A DNA stretch of 64,000 nucleotides. Source: Warburgia ugandensis (taxonomy: Eukaryota > Streptophyta > Magnoliopsida > Canellales > Canellaceae). A model generated the notes under the pieces. That model was given only the letters and a program-made list of their open reading frames with translations. It was not told the DNA's origin and did not search any database. The DNA lies in contig CP141137.1 in the NCBI GenBank assembly GCA_035236585.1, positions 48,196,057 through 48,260,056 of the forward strand, given 5' to 3'. The translations under genes were made by a program, and so were the position numbers. Below are positions 38,932 to 51,512 of this stretch, piece by piece (the stretch's first letter is position 1; every line of letters starts with the position of its first letter).

Positions 38932-41900
38932 GTGCTCATAAACCAAAATTTCTATATAAGTCATCTACTTAACTAATTCTATTCTAACCTATATTTGGAT
39001 TGTCATCTTTTTATTAAACATATTGAGGGCTTCAAGTGACTAGATGAACAACTCTGATACCAATTGTGATGACCCCAGTTTTCAAACACATTTTTATAAA
39101 TGTCTTCAAAGGTACAACCCTTATTTATGAAATTTTTTGAAAACTAAATAGCAGAAAAGTGTTTTCTTTGAAATTGATTTGTAAAAACCCTAATGTCAGT
39201 TTAACTCTCTTGCTATACATACATTTTTGTATAAAAATAAATTTTCATTAAAGAACAATAAAAATACATTTATTTGAAATAGGATCCATCCGATGGTTTA
39301 CATATACAGCCCCTATATTATTACATCAATTGTCCAAAGTACACAATCCAAACCACTAATTACTTATTACAAACTTCTCAAAGGGAAATACCCTAATCAG
39401 TAATATGGCGGTTGAAAACCTCGAGTTGCGAGCTTCCACTCCTCTTTATACGTATTTGAGATTTTGTAAACATTCAAACATTTACAATATCTCAGTAAGA
39501 TTTGCTTAGTAGGGGATTCATTTAACATTCAATCATAAACTATATCCATGAAACAATTAAATTTCAATATATAACATCTGATTCGATTAACTTCCCAAAT
39601 TGAAGCCTTATACGTATATACTATATACAAGTAAATCCATTAGAATTGTGAATATAGTCAATAATGTCAATAGTAAATCATTCCCAAACTTTACTGGCTT
39701 CACTATCAACACCTTGCACTATAAGGGGATCAATATTCATAATCAACACCTTCCACTATAGGGGTCAATATTCAGCCAGTCTTTACATTGGGAATTATCC
39801 CTTCATGGGAATATCAATAATAAACATATATTGAGAATTTCATCATGCATCACATAAGGCATCTCATTATGCCAATCTCATATGCACCATAATGCAAAAT
39901 ATATAAAGGACTACTATGCTGTAGTCTCAATCCACACTAGTGCGCTTAGATGATTGCCTAAATACTCCACTGATACCATGGTGGAAATACATTATGTCAC
40001 TGTGTATATGGGGAGACAGGACTTTCATAGTGGTGGCCTTCCCATAATTGCCCCACTCGACTTTTAGCTTCTCTTAGGGCATGGTATCCATAACATCATC
40101 AATTTCGAAAAGGTGGTCGCCAAACCCTTATAACTCTCTTAGCATAGTATCCTCAGGCTTTTGCCTGTCTAAAATAAAACCACAAGCCTCCATACTTGTA
40201 TGGAAAATAAGGATTTTGCTAGTAGACAATTTGTCTGATTATATAAGGATTGTAACAATATCTTTTTCCTTTATTGATTTGGTGTTCAAGTACTAAGGTT
40301 GAATTTCTCAATTTATCTTCATATAATTCCAAACTTCACTTAAACAATAATTGAATAATTCTAAGCTTATCATCATCATTTGTTGCATTATAAACATTCT
40401 AAGGTATTTAAGAATATTCTATTTGAATTATTCAGCTTCTATAAATCTCATAATAAGATTAGGTATCAAACAAAGATCTTTTAAAGGAATGCATTCTTAA
40501 GGTCCACCTACCTCAAATATGATAATTCCACTCCTTAAGATACGTAACAATCTTGATTGACGTACGATTCAGTGTATCTATCAAATCATATATGTATAAT
40601 GTCATCAATTAATTCCACTTTGTACTTCTTATTTGATCTTTTGATCATCCCTAAAGATGATGATTTGGATCTCTTTCCTTGAATATTTTGATCAAGGGTT
40701 TAGATCCTCTAACTCATCTATATTTGATCTCAAATTTGTATCATATTTCAAGGGTTTAATCTCAAATTTCTAAATCTATATTTTATTGTCGTTGATCATC
40801 ATGATCTTGCTTGATCAAAATATTCTTATTTAAAGGTTTGTTTGATTAACGGATCTTAACCTTTGATTGTTAATTTATTATCTAAATATTATTATTTAGT
40901 TAATTAATGCACAATCAATCTTAATGTTTGTTGATTGATCAATTTTACTTATTTATCTTACCTAAATCTAGACAACTCCTTATTTCAAATTTGACTAATG
41001 TTTACTAGTTAGGTTCTATTCTAAAAGTAGTTAGTACTATCCTCATGTAAGGAGATGTTTAGATCTCAACAAACGTCAATGAAGGCATCGAAAAGTCACT
41101 TGGACTTTGGATACCCACCATAACCACGATGTTCAAAATCCACTAAAGTGCAATAGATCTTATCTTTCTAAATGGGTCCTATGAGCTCTTTTACCCTAAG
41201 TCCCTTTTCTACTTAGTTTTAAGCTTATATCCAAGAACTCTGATCATGACATTCAAAGATGTTGATTAATTCCTAGGTGGGCCAAGGATATGGTGATGAA
41301 ATCCATTCCTTATCTTATAAGAGTTCTTTGAGGCCCTTACTAGCATTAATTTCATTTATCATAGTGTTGTAACTGTTCAAAAGTGTAAATCTAATTTCAG
41401 ATTAATCAATTTTTGAATAACTGATAATTTTCTAAGTAAATTTCCCATTCTTACATATCATACTAAATTTAACCATTAATTTAATCTAACAAATATATCT
41501 ACAATTACATCGGATGCAAATATACTAAAATTTAACAAAATCAATAATCATAATGCATATCTAAAGTTCCTATGTTGATCCAACGGCTAGATCTAATTTT
41601 GATTCATTAGATCTATGGTTTTGATCACATCAAGAGCTCATATCATAATTTCCATCATCTATGTAAGATCTAACCCATTAATTCACATTATCTCATCACT
41701 ATATCATATATTTATTCAAATCGGATAGTGCGATCATCTTTGATCTAGCTAATCAAAGATATTAATAAGGTTTTTGGCTATGGATCAACATAAACAGTGC
41801 TCAAATCTTAAATTTTATCATTTCAATAGATTCTACTCTTCAATACAAATCCAACAAATCTTTTTATCTCAATTTGGAGTTGTATTGAGGTTAGAATTGA

Positions 41901-42602
41901 AATTTGAAGTTTTCAGTTAATTTCAATGATCCAGATTGAATTTGGAAATGAGGATGCGAAAATGGGATGTGCACATGTTCCTATATCCGGGATGCTAAGT
42001 GCATCATGGTTGGATCACAGCCACATTACATGCTCATCGTGCGGCAGAGATGCACCCTTAGAGAGCATTTCTATTGTGCACTCTCGAATCGTGTCTTCCA
42101 TGCATTCATCTGGAGATCGGTGAGACGGTCGATCTAGATTATTAGATCACCCTTCTCCAAATCAATGGTCAAGAAGAAAATGAAATTTAATTGTAACAAC
42201 CTTTCCTAGGTTTTTGGGCCCCAAGAATTCATTGGACGGCTCATATTTTCCAATTTGAGTCATCCTTGATGGGTCTTTCATCATGGATTATCCATACTGA
42301 TTTCACTGGTGTATCTAATTGAAGAACCGGTTCAGTGAACCCAAATCATAAAGTAAATTGTCAGAAATGAAAAAGGGAAGAGGGGAAATGGAAATGAAAT
42401 TGTTCCAAATAGATTGAACAGATCAGATCATGAAAATAATGACTAAAATTGGCTATCTAATTGCAAAATAGTGACAGGGTGGAAACCCTAGGTCGTCGAG
42501 GATGACACATCCGTGGACGAGCGGCGATATTGAACTAGGGTTCATCTGTTGGGCACATTTGGGGACATGCTTCCATTGAAGAGAGATGAGAGAGAAAAAG
42601 GA

Positions 42603-42708
<106 letters not shown>

Positions 42709-43174
42709 CGAGGAATGAAAAATGAGAATAGCTGAGGAGTCTTGGTAGAAATTTATGAATATTTTTGTCAAACGTTTTGAGCATTTATTGGCAAATTTTT
42801 GATTTCTAATTAATTTTTATATTTTATAATTTAATCCACTAAAAATTATTTTATGGTAGTAGAAATTCCACTACCTCCATTATCAGCTGGGTGCTAGCGA
42901 TTCATGCCTTACATCATTGCTAACTCCACATTTTTACCTAGCTTTGTGGGTCCCACAAAAGGTAAAATTACCATTTTGTCCTTTTAATTCTAAAAATTGA
43001 GAAAAGTACAATTTTTTCATGCAAACTTTGTTTTTAGTGTGTTTATAGTCATTGGAGTTGATTTTTTGAGTACATTCCAAATATCTATGTTTCAACTCCT
43101 AATTCTATTTCTATAAAAAGTTGATTTATGAAAACCTAATATTTTAGCCTAATTTTTCAAAAATATCAACTCAT

Positions 43175-43326
43175 ATTATATATTGTTCAAGGCATAGAAA
43201 CATCCTCTTGCAAAAAATGCAAGGTAAGGCTATCTACTACAGGTCCTTGTGATCTGCCCCTTCCCTGGACCCTGCATAGGCAGGAGCTTCGTGCACTAGG
43301 ACTGCCCTTTATTATATATTGTTCAA
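43175..43326 (+). mobile_element. 5'-truncated SINE with 16-bp target duplication, copy 5
   Basis: Body 43191-43310 between perfect 16-bp direct repeats. Confidence 0.75.
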
Positions 43327-43355
43327 ATATAACTGCAAAAATTGGCGGTATTACA

Positions 43356-44247
43356 AATTTGTGTGAAACATTATTTATTGTATTGTTAATTAGTGAATTT
43401 AAAGTCATGAAAAAAATGAGTTTAAGGACTTTGAAATTCATTTTCTAAAAAGTGATGTCAAAAGTTTTAGCTTTCAAAGTCATTTTCTAAAAACTACTTT
43501 AAAAGTCCTTTGTTTATAAAAGGCCTAAGTCATCTCATTTTTTCCTGTATCCCATGTTTATGTTCTTTATCTCACGGGTGGCATGACGGCCTTCTCTCTT
43601 TGTCCTGTTTCCCTTCATGTTTTTCATTTTTGATATTTTGATTGTTTGTGGCATGAAAAAATTGTAAGTAAATCAAAACCTCCTTTTTATCATGAATGAC
43701 TTTCTTGTTACCTACTCACTTTGTTTGCATTTTGTAGATCAAGTGAGTTTATCGCTACAAATGATGGGGTAAGAAGTGTGTTAGATCCTTGTGATTTTGG
43801 CAACATTTACATGATTTCATTATAAACAACAACTACTTCTCTCTCTAACCCTCATTATTGGAGAAAGAAAGAACATTATGATTTGTGGTTCTAACCAAAA
43901 ATTAATGTTTGATGAAAAGAAATGGTACCATCAAGTTTGTTGAGAAAGTTGCAACTTAAAGCTTTACCCTCTCCCCCCCTAGAGTGATGTCAACTAGATA
44001 TTAGGGGGCCAGATTTTGATGAGATCGTTCCAAAGCTCTTTCATTATGATCTTGTATTAATAAGATCTAATAATATGCACATTTGATATATGTAATAAAA
44101 GGATGATAAATGGAGAGTTATTCTAAAAAATACTTTAATTTCTTTGTTCATGTGTTTATTTATATATGTATGCATGTGTGTAAAGAATGCATGAATCAAC
44201 ATTGACTATCATAAAAAATTGGTTTTATTGTATATTTTTGTGAGATA
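43356..44247. other. AT-rich host segment with AAAGTC repeats, copy 5
   Basis: As at 7145-8037. Here it directly precedes the only complete CACTA copy, and its continuation resumes at 47004. Confidence 0.6.
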
Positions 44248-45283
44248 CACTACTACAATTAGGGGTTTATAAGATGGCAAAAAATGGCTATATAAGAAGC
44301 TCAAAAAACTATCTTATACTAGGCCACCTTATAAAATGAAAATAAATATAATATAGTTCCTAAAACCATATTATATTAAAACTACTATAAGACTATTTAT
44401 GAATAACCATCTTATATAGCTTAACTTTTATAAGATGGTTTCAAAAAACCCACCTTATAAATATGAAAAATATGGGATGATTTTTCAAAAATCGTCATAG
44501 AAGTCTGAGTAATATAGGATGGTTTTTTAAAAATCATCTTATATATTATTAAGTTTTATAATATAGGACCATCCTATATTAGTCAGCTTTTACAGGATGG
44601 TTTTCAAAAAGCATCCCATATTTCATAGTAATATAGGATGGTCCTATAAAGCTGACTAATATAGTATGGTTTTTGAAAACAGTCCTATAAAGTACTACTA
44701 TGGGAAGATTTTTGAAAAACCATCCTATAAAACTAACTAAAAAATTGTCCTATATTACTATGAAAAACTCTATAATATAGGATAGTTTTTCCAAAACCAT
44801 CCTATATTACTTATATTTCTACAATTGTGTGCACCTTTGTTGGTTTCTATTTATACATTCTTCCTGTGTTTCTAAAGTTCAACACTTCATCTATGGAGGT
44901 TGCACATGATTTTACAAAATAAATTCATACACATTCAATACTTCCAACATTCCACATTGAAATTCTTCATACACACTTCTTAGTGAAATAGAGAAAGCAT
45001 ACACAGACTTAAATTTAAAAAGAAGGAATACATGCATCCTAGTAGTGCAATTGTAAATTATATTTCAGTGATAAAATTATTTTATTTTCAATAACATCAG
45101 ATATTTACAAATTAAAAGTAATAAGATATTCAGTCCATTTCATTCCAATGGCATCTCTATCTTATTGGGAGTAACTTTTGCTACCGAAATCAACTTGTAA
45201 GATAACAAATTTTAAATCAATTGAGATATTAATGTTGGCGTCATTTAAGAGATGTAGAAAACTATAAGAATTATAATCAGTTT

Positions 45284-46290
45284 CAAACATTTAGAATAAT
45301 TAACAAATCAAAAAATCATGAACATAGTTAGAAAAAATGCATGGTACTATTATTATTAACATGTACATTTACAACAATCATACTTCAAGCAGGTATTTGG
45401 ATGCTTTTTTGAATGACACTTGAAAATCTAAAACAAGAGTCTTCTTAAACTCAATGTCAACTATCTAGAATGATAAATTTTAAACATTCACAACCATTAA
45501 CAAATAATAAAATTAAGTATATAGTAAAAACTGCATGGTATTGTTACTATTCTTGAAAACAGCTATAACAAACATACCTCAAACAAGTATTTGGATGCCT
45601 TTCTAGATGAAACTTGAAAATCTAACACATAAGTCTTCTTAAACTCAATGTATACTATCTATAATGATCAATTTCTAGCATTTACAGCCATTAAAGAACC
45701 AGAAAATCATGAACAAAGTTAAAAATGCGTGATACTATTACTATTCAAATAGACAATTATAACAATCGTACTACAAGTAATGATTTGGATGCCTTTTTGA
45801 ATGAAACTTGAAAATCTAAAATATAGGTCATCTTAAAATTAATGTACACTATTTAGAATGATTAATTTCAAATATTTACAACCTTTAACAAATAAAAAAA
45901 ATCTTGCACATACTAAAAAACGCATGATACCATAACTATTTACATAGGTAGCTACAATAAGCATATTTTAAGCAAGTATTTGAATGTCTTTTTGAATGAA
46001 AATTGAAAATCTAAAATATGGGCCTTCTTAAACTAAATGCTCACTATCTAGAATGATAAATTTCAAACATTTACAACCATTAACAAATTAAAAAATCACA
46101 TATATAGTAAAAAAATGCATGGTACTGTAACTATTCACGCAAACAGTTACAACAAGCATACTTTAAGCAAGTATTTAGATGTCTTTTGGAATGAATCTTG
46201 AAAATCTAACACATGGATCTTCTTAGAATCAATGTATTTTAACTAAAACAATCAATTTCAAACATTTACAACCATTACAGAAGCAGAAAA
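45284..46290. repeat. ~195-bp minisatellite, copy 5
   Basis: Five monomers inside the complete CACTA element. Confidence 0.9.
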
Positions 46291-46468
46291 TTAAGAAAAA
46301 AAAGAGAGATATAACCTAATGAGAGAAAACCGATCACGAAGTGTCTGAGGGGAGGTATGTGTTTGGTCTCTCCACTCCTCCTCCTCCTCCTCCTCCTATT
46401 CTTATTCTTCCTCTTCCTCTTCTTTTCTCAAGGGTTTTAGGTTTGAAAATTTCGTGGGGGTAGGGGAG

Positions 46469-46516
46469 TCCTCCTCCTCCTCCTCTTCTTCTTCTTCTTC
46501 TTCTTCTTCTTCTTCT
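46469..46516. repeat. (TCC)n(TTC)n tract, 48 bp
   Basis: The shortest triplet tract, in the copy at the array edge. Confidence 0.97.
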
Positions 46517-47003
46517 CATCTTTCTCTCCTTATCTCTCTTTCACCTCTCGACATCCTCCTCCTTCTCTTCTTCTTTTCCTTAAGGGTTTTGGTTTGAAAA
46601 TTTCGTGGGAGAAGGGGGCAGTTTGGAGTTTTTATAGGGAAAATATACGACGATTTTTAAAAAGCCGTCCTATATTCAAAATAAAAAGCATGAAAATATA
46701 AGATAGTTTTTAAAAACCATCTTATAAATAATAATAATATAAGTTCATTATCCATTACCATCTTATATAAAATTTATATAAGATGGTTATGGATAACAGT
46801 CTTATATTCTTTTAAAAATATAAGACGATTTTTGCAAACCGTCTTCTATTATGTTAATAATATAAGACAATTTTCCATAACATCTTATATAAAAAATTTA
46901 TAAGATGGTTAGGTGAAAACCATCTTATGAAAAATTTATATAAGATGACAGTATTAAAACCATCTTATATTTGCCGTCTTATAAAGCCCAAATTTTAGTA
47001 GTG

Positions 47004-47640
47004 ATATTATAAAGTACTAAAATAAAATATATTTGAAGTAAATTTTTTTTATTTTTTTAAATTCATTTGAAAAACATGACTTTAAAAATAATGACTTTGG
47101 TATAGCACAAAACGAATTTTTTCATGGGAAATGACTTTAAAGTCATTTTATGTAAACAACTTTAAAAGTGTAGATTTTTAAAGTTGTTTTCTAGAAATGA
47201 CTTTAAAACTATAGACTTTTAAAATCATTTCTAGAAAATGACTTTAAGATTACTATTCTATTTTAAGACTTATTTCATTGACACTCACTTAGCTTTTTCT
47301 GACTGTCTTCATCTGTACACAAAGTATATGTTGATTTTTGTTGTGGCTATATTCAATCAAATCCCAACTATAAATTAGAACTATATTCACATATTCCTAG
47401 TCCATATCCATTTTTTTGTGTTGGTTATTACCTCTTTGTTTGTCTCCTATATATATATGTGCATATTTGAAGAATTTTTGCATGGTTATGGTTAGAAACT
47501 TTCCTTTTTAAAGTTTAATTTCTTTTTGAATGTATCTAGCATATTTTAATTCTTTGTTCATTAGTAAATGAAAATTTCCACATGTGTGCATGTATGTAAT
47601 TTAGTTATCTTAAATATTTATAATTCTTGTATACTTAGTG
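47004..47640. other. AT-rich flank of the CACTA insertion, AAAGTC repeats
   Basis: Continuation of the segment interrupted by the CACTA element. Positions 47080-47260 hold inverted and direct AAAGTCATTTT / AAAGTTGTTTTCTAGAAA units. Positions 47270-47640 are AT-rich without recognisable coding sequence. A splice-acceptor-like CTTAG ends at 47639. Confidence 0.6.
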
Positions 47641-48039
47641 TTTGGTTGAGGAAGCAGTAGAGTTTTACACAGAGTACTTATCAGGAGTGTATGTGATTGG
47701 AATCTCAAGAAAGAAACAATCGATTGCATTTCATGATCCCAAAGTTGGCGAACCACTATCGAGTGGTCGTGTACTGACCATTGACTATAAAGAACAAGAC
47801 CAAGTGCATCTTTATGTGTTGCAAAATGTTGATGAATTCTAACCCTACATTGAGTAAGTTGATAATGCATTTAGTTAAAATTAATTATTAATGGGTATAT
47901 TTTCTTTGATCTCTCCATTAATTTGTTGTGTAGTGAGCACATGGATGTCCTCAAGGCAAAGAATCCAAGTTACATAAAGAAACAGAAGTGGCTACAATTT
48001 GAGCATTGCCACACTTTCAATACTTTGCTTCATCAAAAG
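47641..48039 (+). pseudogene. CACTA (TNP2-type) transposase C-terminal fragment
   Basis: Two exon remains. Exon 47641-47853 reads LVEEAVEFYTEYL, then VHLYVLQNVDEF, stop, PYI. Exon 47934-48039 continues (D)EHMDVLKAKNPSYIKKQKW and FEHCHTFNTLL. A GTAAGT donor at 47854 and TAG acceptor at 47933 give an 80-bp intron that restores the frame. The pattern EEA..F...YL, HLYVL, P.I.EH...L...NP matches the region after DUF4218 in plant En/Spm TNP2 transposases. A TAA at 47840 breaks it. The catalytic core and N-terminus are absent. A possible last exon (48140-48282, acidic) does not join cleanly in frame. Confidence 0.75.
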
Positions 48040-48370
48040 GTAAAATAAAAGAATGCACACATAATAAATTACATTCTATGTATATAATATGACTTGCAAC
48101 AATTATATCTCATTTAATATGTGTATAAACATATTCAAGTTGATGAAGACGACTTAGGAGATATTGAAATAGATTGTCCTTGTATTACTAAAATAGTCCC
48201 ATCAATCAAAGTACTTGGTGAAAATGAGGATTATATGTGTGATAATGGTGAGGAGGGTGGTTCGGTTGAAAACAATATATAAGGGTGCTATATGGATTAT
48301 ATTAGTGAGTTGTAACAATTCCATATTCATAATTAGCTCTTTTATCATATGCTATATGGATTGAAGTGAG

Positions 48371-48797
48371 ATGAACACTATATGTGTGACATTATATGCA
48401 TATGTAAGTGAATATTTATTTGAAAAGTAATTCTTTTGCATATTCTTATATTTATTTTGTACAAAATTTGTGAATCAATGCTGACTATCGTAAAAAAATC
48501 AGTTTCATTGCATTTAAGTAAGAGATTGTAAAGTGAAATAAATATATTTGAAGTGAAAAGTATATTAGATTTTAATGATTTTTTTAAGTCATTTAAAAAA
48601 TGACTTCAAAAATCATAGCTTTAAAGTCGTCTGTAAGAATGACTTTAAAAACAGTACTTTTTAAAGTTGTTCCAAAAAAATGACTTTAAAAATATTTGAA
48701 ATAAACAACTTTAAAAAATCTATTCTTTAAAGTTGTTTGAAAAAAAATGAATTTAAAAGTCAAGTTTTTTAAAGTAAATTGTCTTGCATATATGTAA
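48371..48797. repeat. ~427-bp direct duplication, first copy
   Basis: Starts ATGAACACTATATGTGTGAC and includes TGAATCAATGCTGACTATCG and AATAAATATATTTGAAG, followed by AAAGTC-type repeats. It is diverged from the next copy by roughly 15%. It also contains the uninterrupted counterpart of the CACTA insertion site (48505-48555). Confidence 0.8.
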
Positions 48798-49190
48798 ATG
48801 AATACTATATATGTGACATTATATACATATGTAATTAAAGATTTGTTTGGAAAGTAAATTCTTTTACATATTCTTGTGTTTATTATGTTCAGAATGTGTG
48901 AATCAATGTTGATTATCATTAAAAAAAAAAAAAATCAGTTTCATTGTATTTAAGTGAGAGATTGTAAAGCGAAATAAATATATTTGAAGTAAAAAATATA
49001 TTGGAATTTAATAAATTTTTAAAATCGATTGAAGAAAATGACTTTAAAAACTATAATATTTAAATTTGTTTGAATTTTTTTTTTTAAATTACCATTTTTA
49101 AAGTTGTTTAGTTCAGATGACTTTAAAAATCACTGTTTTTAAAGTCTTTTGAGAAAACGACTTAAAAAATCCAATATACATAGACGATCA
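48798..49190. repeat. ~427-bp direct duplication, second copy
   Basis: Starts ATGAATACTATATATGTGAC and repeats the layout of 48371-48797, including AAAGTC boxes to about 49170. No protein-coding content. Confidence 0.8.
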
Positions 49191-49219
49191 AAAAATTTTC
49201 ATATCGCCATTTACTTCTA

Positions 49220-49928
49220 GTGCCTCTTCATTAAGGTACATGTCCCCTCTTCCACTCACCTTAACCTCCACCTTACGACCCCCTCTTCTCCCCTCCCTCC
49301 TTCCTACGACTCCCAACCCTCTCTTCACCTTCCTAGCCCTGTGGCATCCCCCCTCTCCCAACAACGGTGACCACCACTAGAAGCACCCCCCCTCTCCCTA
49401 CGACAACCACGATCCAAATCGCTTGCCCCCTTACCACCCTCTCCCTATGACAACACCACCCAATTCACCCCATCTCCTTGTGACGACCACCACCCAAACC
49501 CCCCCATCACCCTGTGACAACCACCACTCAATTCTCACTCCCCACTTCCCACCCTCTCCCTATGGCGACCACCCCATGAAGCTCGACCTCTTTCTCACCC
49601 TCTCCCTACAAAGTGACACCACCCAAAGCCCCCCGTCCCCCCCATCTCCCTACAATGACCACCACCCAAATCCCCCACCCTCTCCTTGCGGGAGCAACAC
49701 CACCCGAATACCCATCTCTCCCTGCAATGACCACCACCAAAATCCCCTGTCCCCCTTCTTACCCTCTCCCTATGGCGATGACACTACCCCAATCCCCCCT
49801 CTCCTAGCAATGACCACCATCCGAATCCCCGCCACCCTTCCCATCATCCGCCTTCGACAGTCAAACACCCCCCTGTCTATGCCAACCACCACCCAAAGTC
49901 CCCTCCCACCATCCTACCCTTTCCTTGT
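49220..49928. repeat. C-rich degenerate minisatellite
   Basis: A strongly strand-asymmetric tract, rich in C on the plus strand. It is built from loose repeats of CCCTCTCCCTATGACGACC and CACCACCCAAATCCCCC with a variable spacing of about 40-60 bp. The 169-residue Pro/Thr/His frame (49423-49932) crosses it, but a second long frame runs through the same bases, as expected for low-complexity sequence. The G-rich complement could form quadruplexes. Confidence 0.75.
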
Positions 49929-50324
49929 GTGACACCTTGGGTTTTACACAAAAATATAATACCAATTTTTAAAAAGTTGGGATCCTTGTTTAAATTTTTT
50001 TTAAATCAATTAAAAATGAAAACTGAAATAAAAATCATTCATTTCAAAACCCTTGGGAGTCATATAACGACAAAACCATGAATGTAATGGTGGAATGATG
50101 TCCCCACTATAAAAAAATTTGACAGTCTCCTCTATATTTTGGACCATCGCATATAACATATGCGATATTACCTAATAAATACAATAATCATAAACACAGC
50201 ACCTAGGAGACTTAGTATCCGTACCCATCCATCAAAATAAATCAAAATCCTTGAAGAATCATATACTTCAATGGAAAATTAAAAATTAAGGATATGACAA
50301 CATTGCCAAGGGTTTGTCCATGCA
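49883..50324. repeat. ~445-bp direct duplication, first copy
   Basis: Begins CAACCACCACCCAAAG at the edge of the C-rich tract and includes TGTGACACCTTGGGTTTTAC at 49929. It runs to TTGTCCATGCA. About 90% similar to the adjoining copy. Confidence 0.85.
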
Positions 50325-50774
50325 CAACCACCACCCAAAGCCCCCTCCCACCTTCCTACCTTCTCCTTGTGTGACACCCTGAGTTTTACACAACAATATA
50401 ATACTAATTTTTTAAAAGTAGGGATCCCTGTTTTATTTTTTTTATATTTTAAATCAATTAAAAATGAAAACTCAAATAAAAAGCGTTCATTCCAAAACCC
50501 TTGGTAGTCATATAATGACAAAACCATGAATGTAACGATAAAATGGTGTTCCCATTTCTATAAAAAAATCTGACATCTCCTTTGTATTTTGGACCATCAC
50601 ATATAACATATGCAATATTACCTAATAAATACAATAATCATAAACACACCACTTAGGAGACTCAACATCCATAACCATCCATCAAAATAAATCAAAATCC
50701 TCGAGAACCATATACTTCAATGGAAAATTAAAAATCAAAGATATGACAACATTGCCAAGGGTTTGTCCATGCAC
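50325..50774. repeat. ~445-bp direct duplication, second copy
   Basis: Same layout with TGTGACACCCTGAGTTTTAC at 50371. The TGTGACACC sequence resembles the minus-strand 3' end of the long LTRs at 2879 and 55052, so the duplication probably copied the end of an old LTR plus its flank. No primer-binding site follows. Confidence 0.8.
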
Positions 50775-51142
50775 AACCATCACATCCAACATGAATATAT
50801 CCATACAACCAAGTCGCAATGTAGACTATACCAATACGCACTCCATAATAATAACCAAGGTAAGGTTTTGAACAAACCATGTCCATCATTGAAATCTCCT
50901 CTATGAATCATTAAAGGGCGTCAATGCCTTTGCCTGCTCTGTCAACATGTCAAACTTGTTGCCTCTCTTCGTATTTGAAACATTGCAAAACTTTGCAATG
51001 CCTCAGCAAGCTATGCTTGTGTAGGTGACAACAACAATAATCATAATAAACATTTAACACGGTATGAAAAGATCATACATCAAACCTCATGGTACACGAT
51101 AAAATGTCGAACTCATGAAATACATTCTAGCATGATCTCAAT
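50371..51142 (-). repeat. Old diverged LTR-like sequence, part 1
   Basis: Weakly similar to the array LTR. CGTATTTGAAACATTGCAAA and TGCCTCAGCAAGCTATGCTTG near 50970-51020 align with GTATTTGAGATTTTGTAAAC and ATCTCAGTAAGATTTGCTTAG near 3265-3320. It is interrupted at 51143 by a LINE and continues after 53263. Confidence 0.5.
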
Positions 51143-51173
51143 CGTCATCATCATCATCAAGACCTTATCCTAA

Positions 51174-51512
51174 TTAATGGTCAGCCACATGAATTTTATT
51201 CCTCCATTCCTCTCTATTAAGTACCATGGCTTCATCTAGTCCTAAAGTTAAATCTTTTCTCACCACCTCTATCCATGTTCTTTTAGGCCTTCCCCTTGCG
51301 CTTTTAGAACCTTCTACTTGCATTGCCTCACTCCTAACTGGTGCCATTTTCGATCTCCTCTGAACATGTCCAAACCATCTAAGTCTAATCTCTCTCATCT
51401 TATTACCGATTGGTGCTACCCCTAAGTTTCCTCTAATGTTTTCATTCTTAATTCTATCCTTTCTATTCTTACCACTCATCCATCTCAACATCCTCATTTC
51501 TATGATGCTCAT
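51174..51512 (-). pseudogene. LINE C-terminal domain remnant
   Basis: Open from RMLRWMSGKNRKDRI through REIRLRWFGHVQRR to ARGRPKRTWIEVVRKDL and REEWRNKIHVADH. This is the well-known C-terminal region of plant RTE/L1-like ORF2 proteins and keeps its usual order. The ORF opens within the domain, so the protein is joined to nothing functional upstream. Confidence 0.8.

Larger units (their letters stand above)
44248..47003 (+). mobile_element. Complete non-autonomous CACTA element (2756 bp)
   Basis: The left end CACTACTACAATTAGGGG and the reverse complement of the right end CACTACTAAAATTTGGGC agree at about 27 of the first 31 positions. ATA flanks both sides (44245-44247 and 47004-47006), the 3-bp target duplication of the CACTA (En/Spm) superfamily. 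Subterminal hairpin arrays (TATAGGATGG, TATAAGATGG and complements) occupy 44270-44813 and 46640-47000. The interior is the minisatellite and TC-rich block, with no transposase, so it could move only with help from another element. The array breakpoint lies inside it at 46620. Confidence 0.85.

Noticed and set aside
49423..49932. 169-residue Pro/Thr/His-rich open frame
   Set aside because: Low-complexity translation of the C-rich minisatellite. A second long frame runs through the same bases, and there is no promoter, domain or signal peptide.
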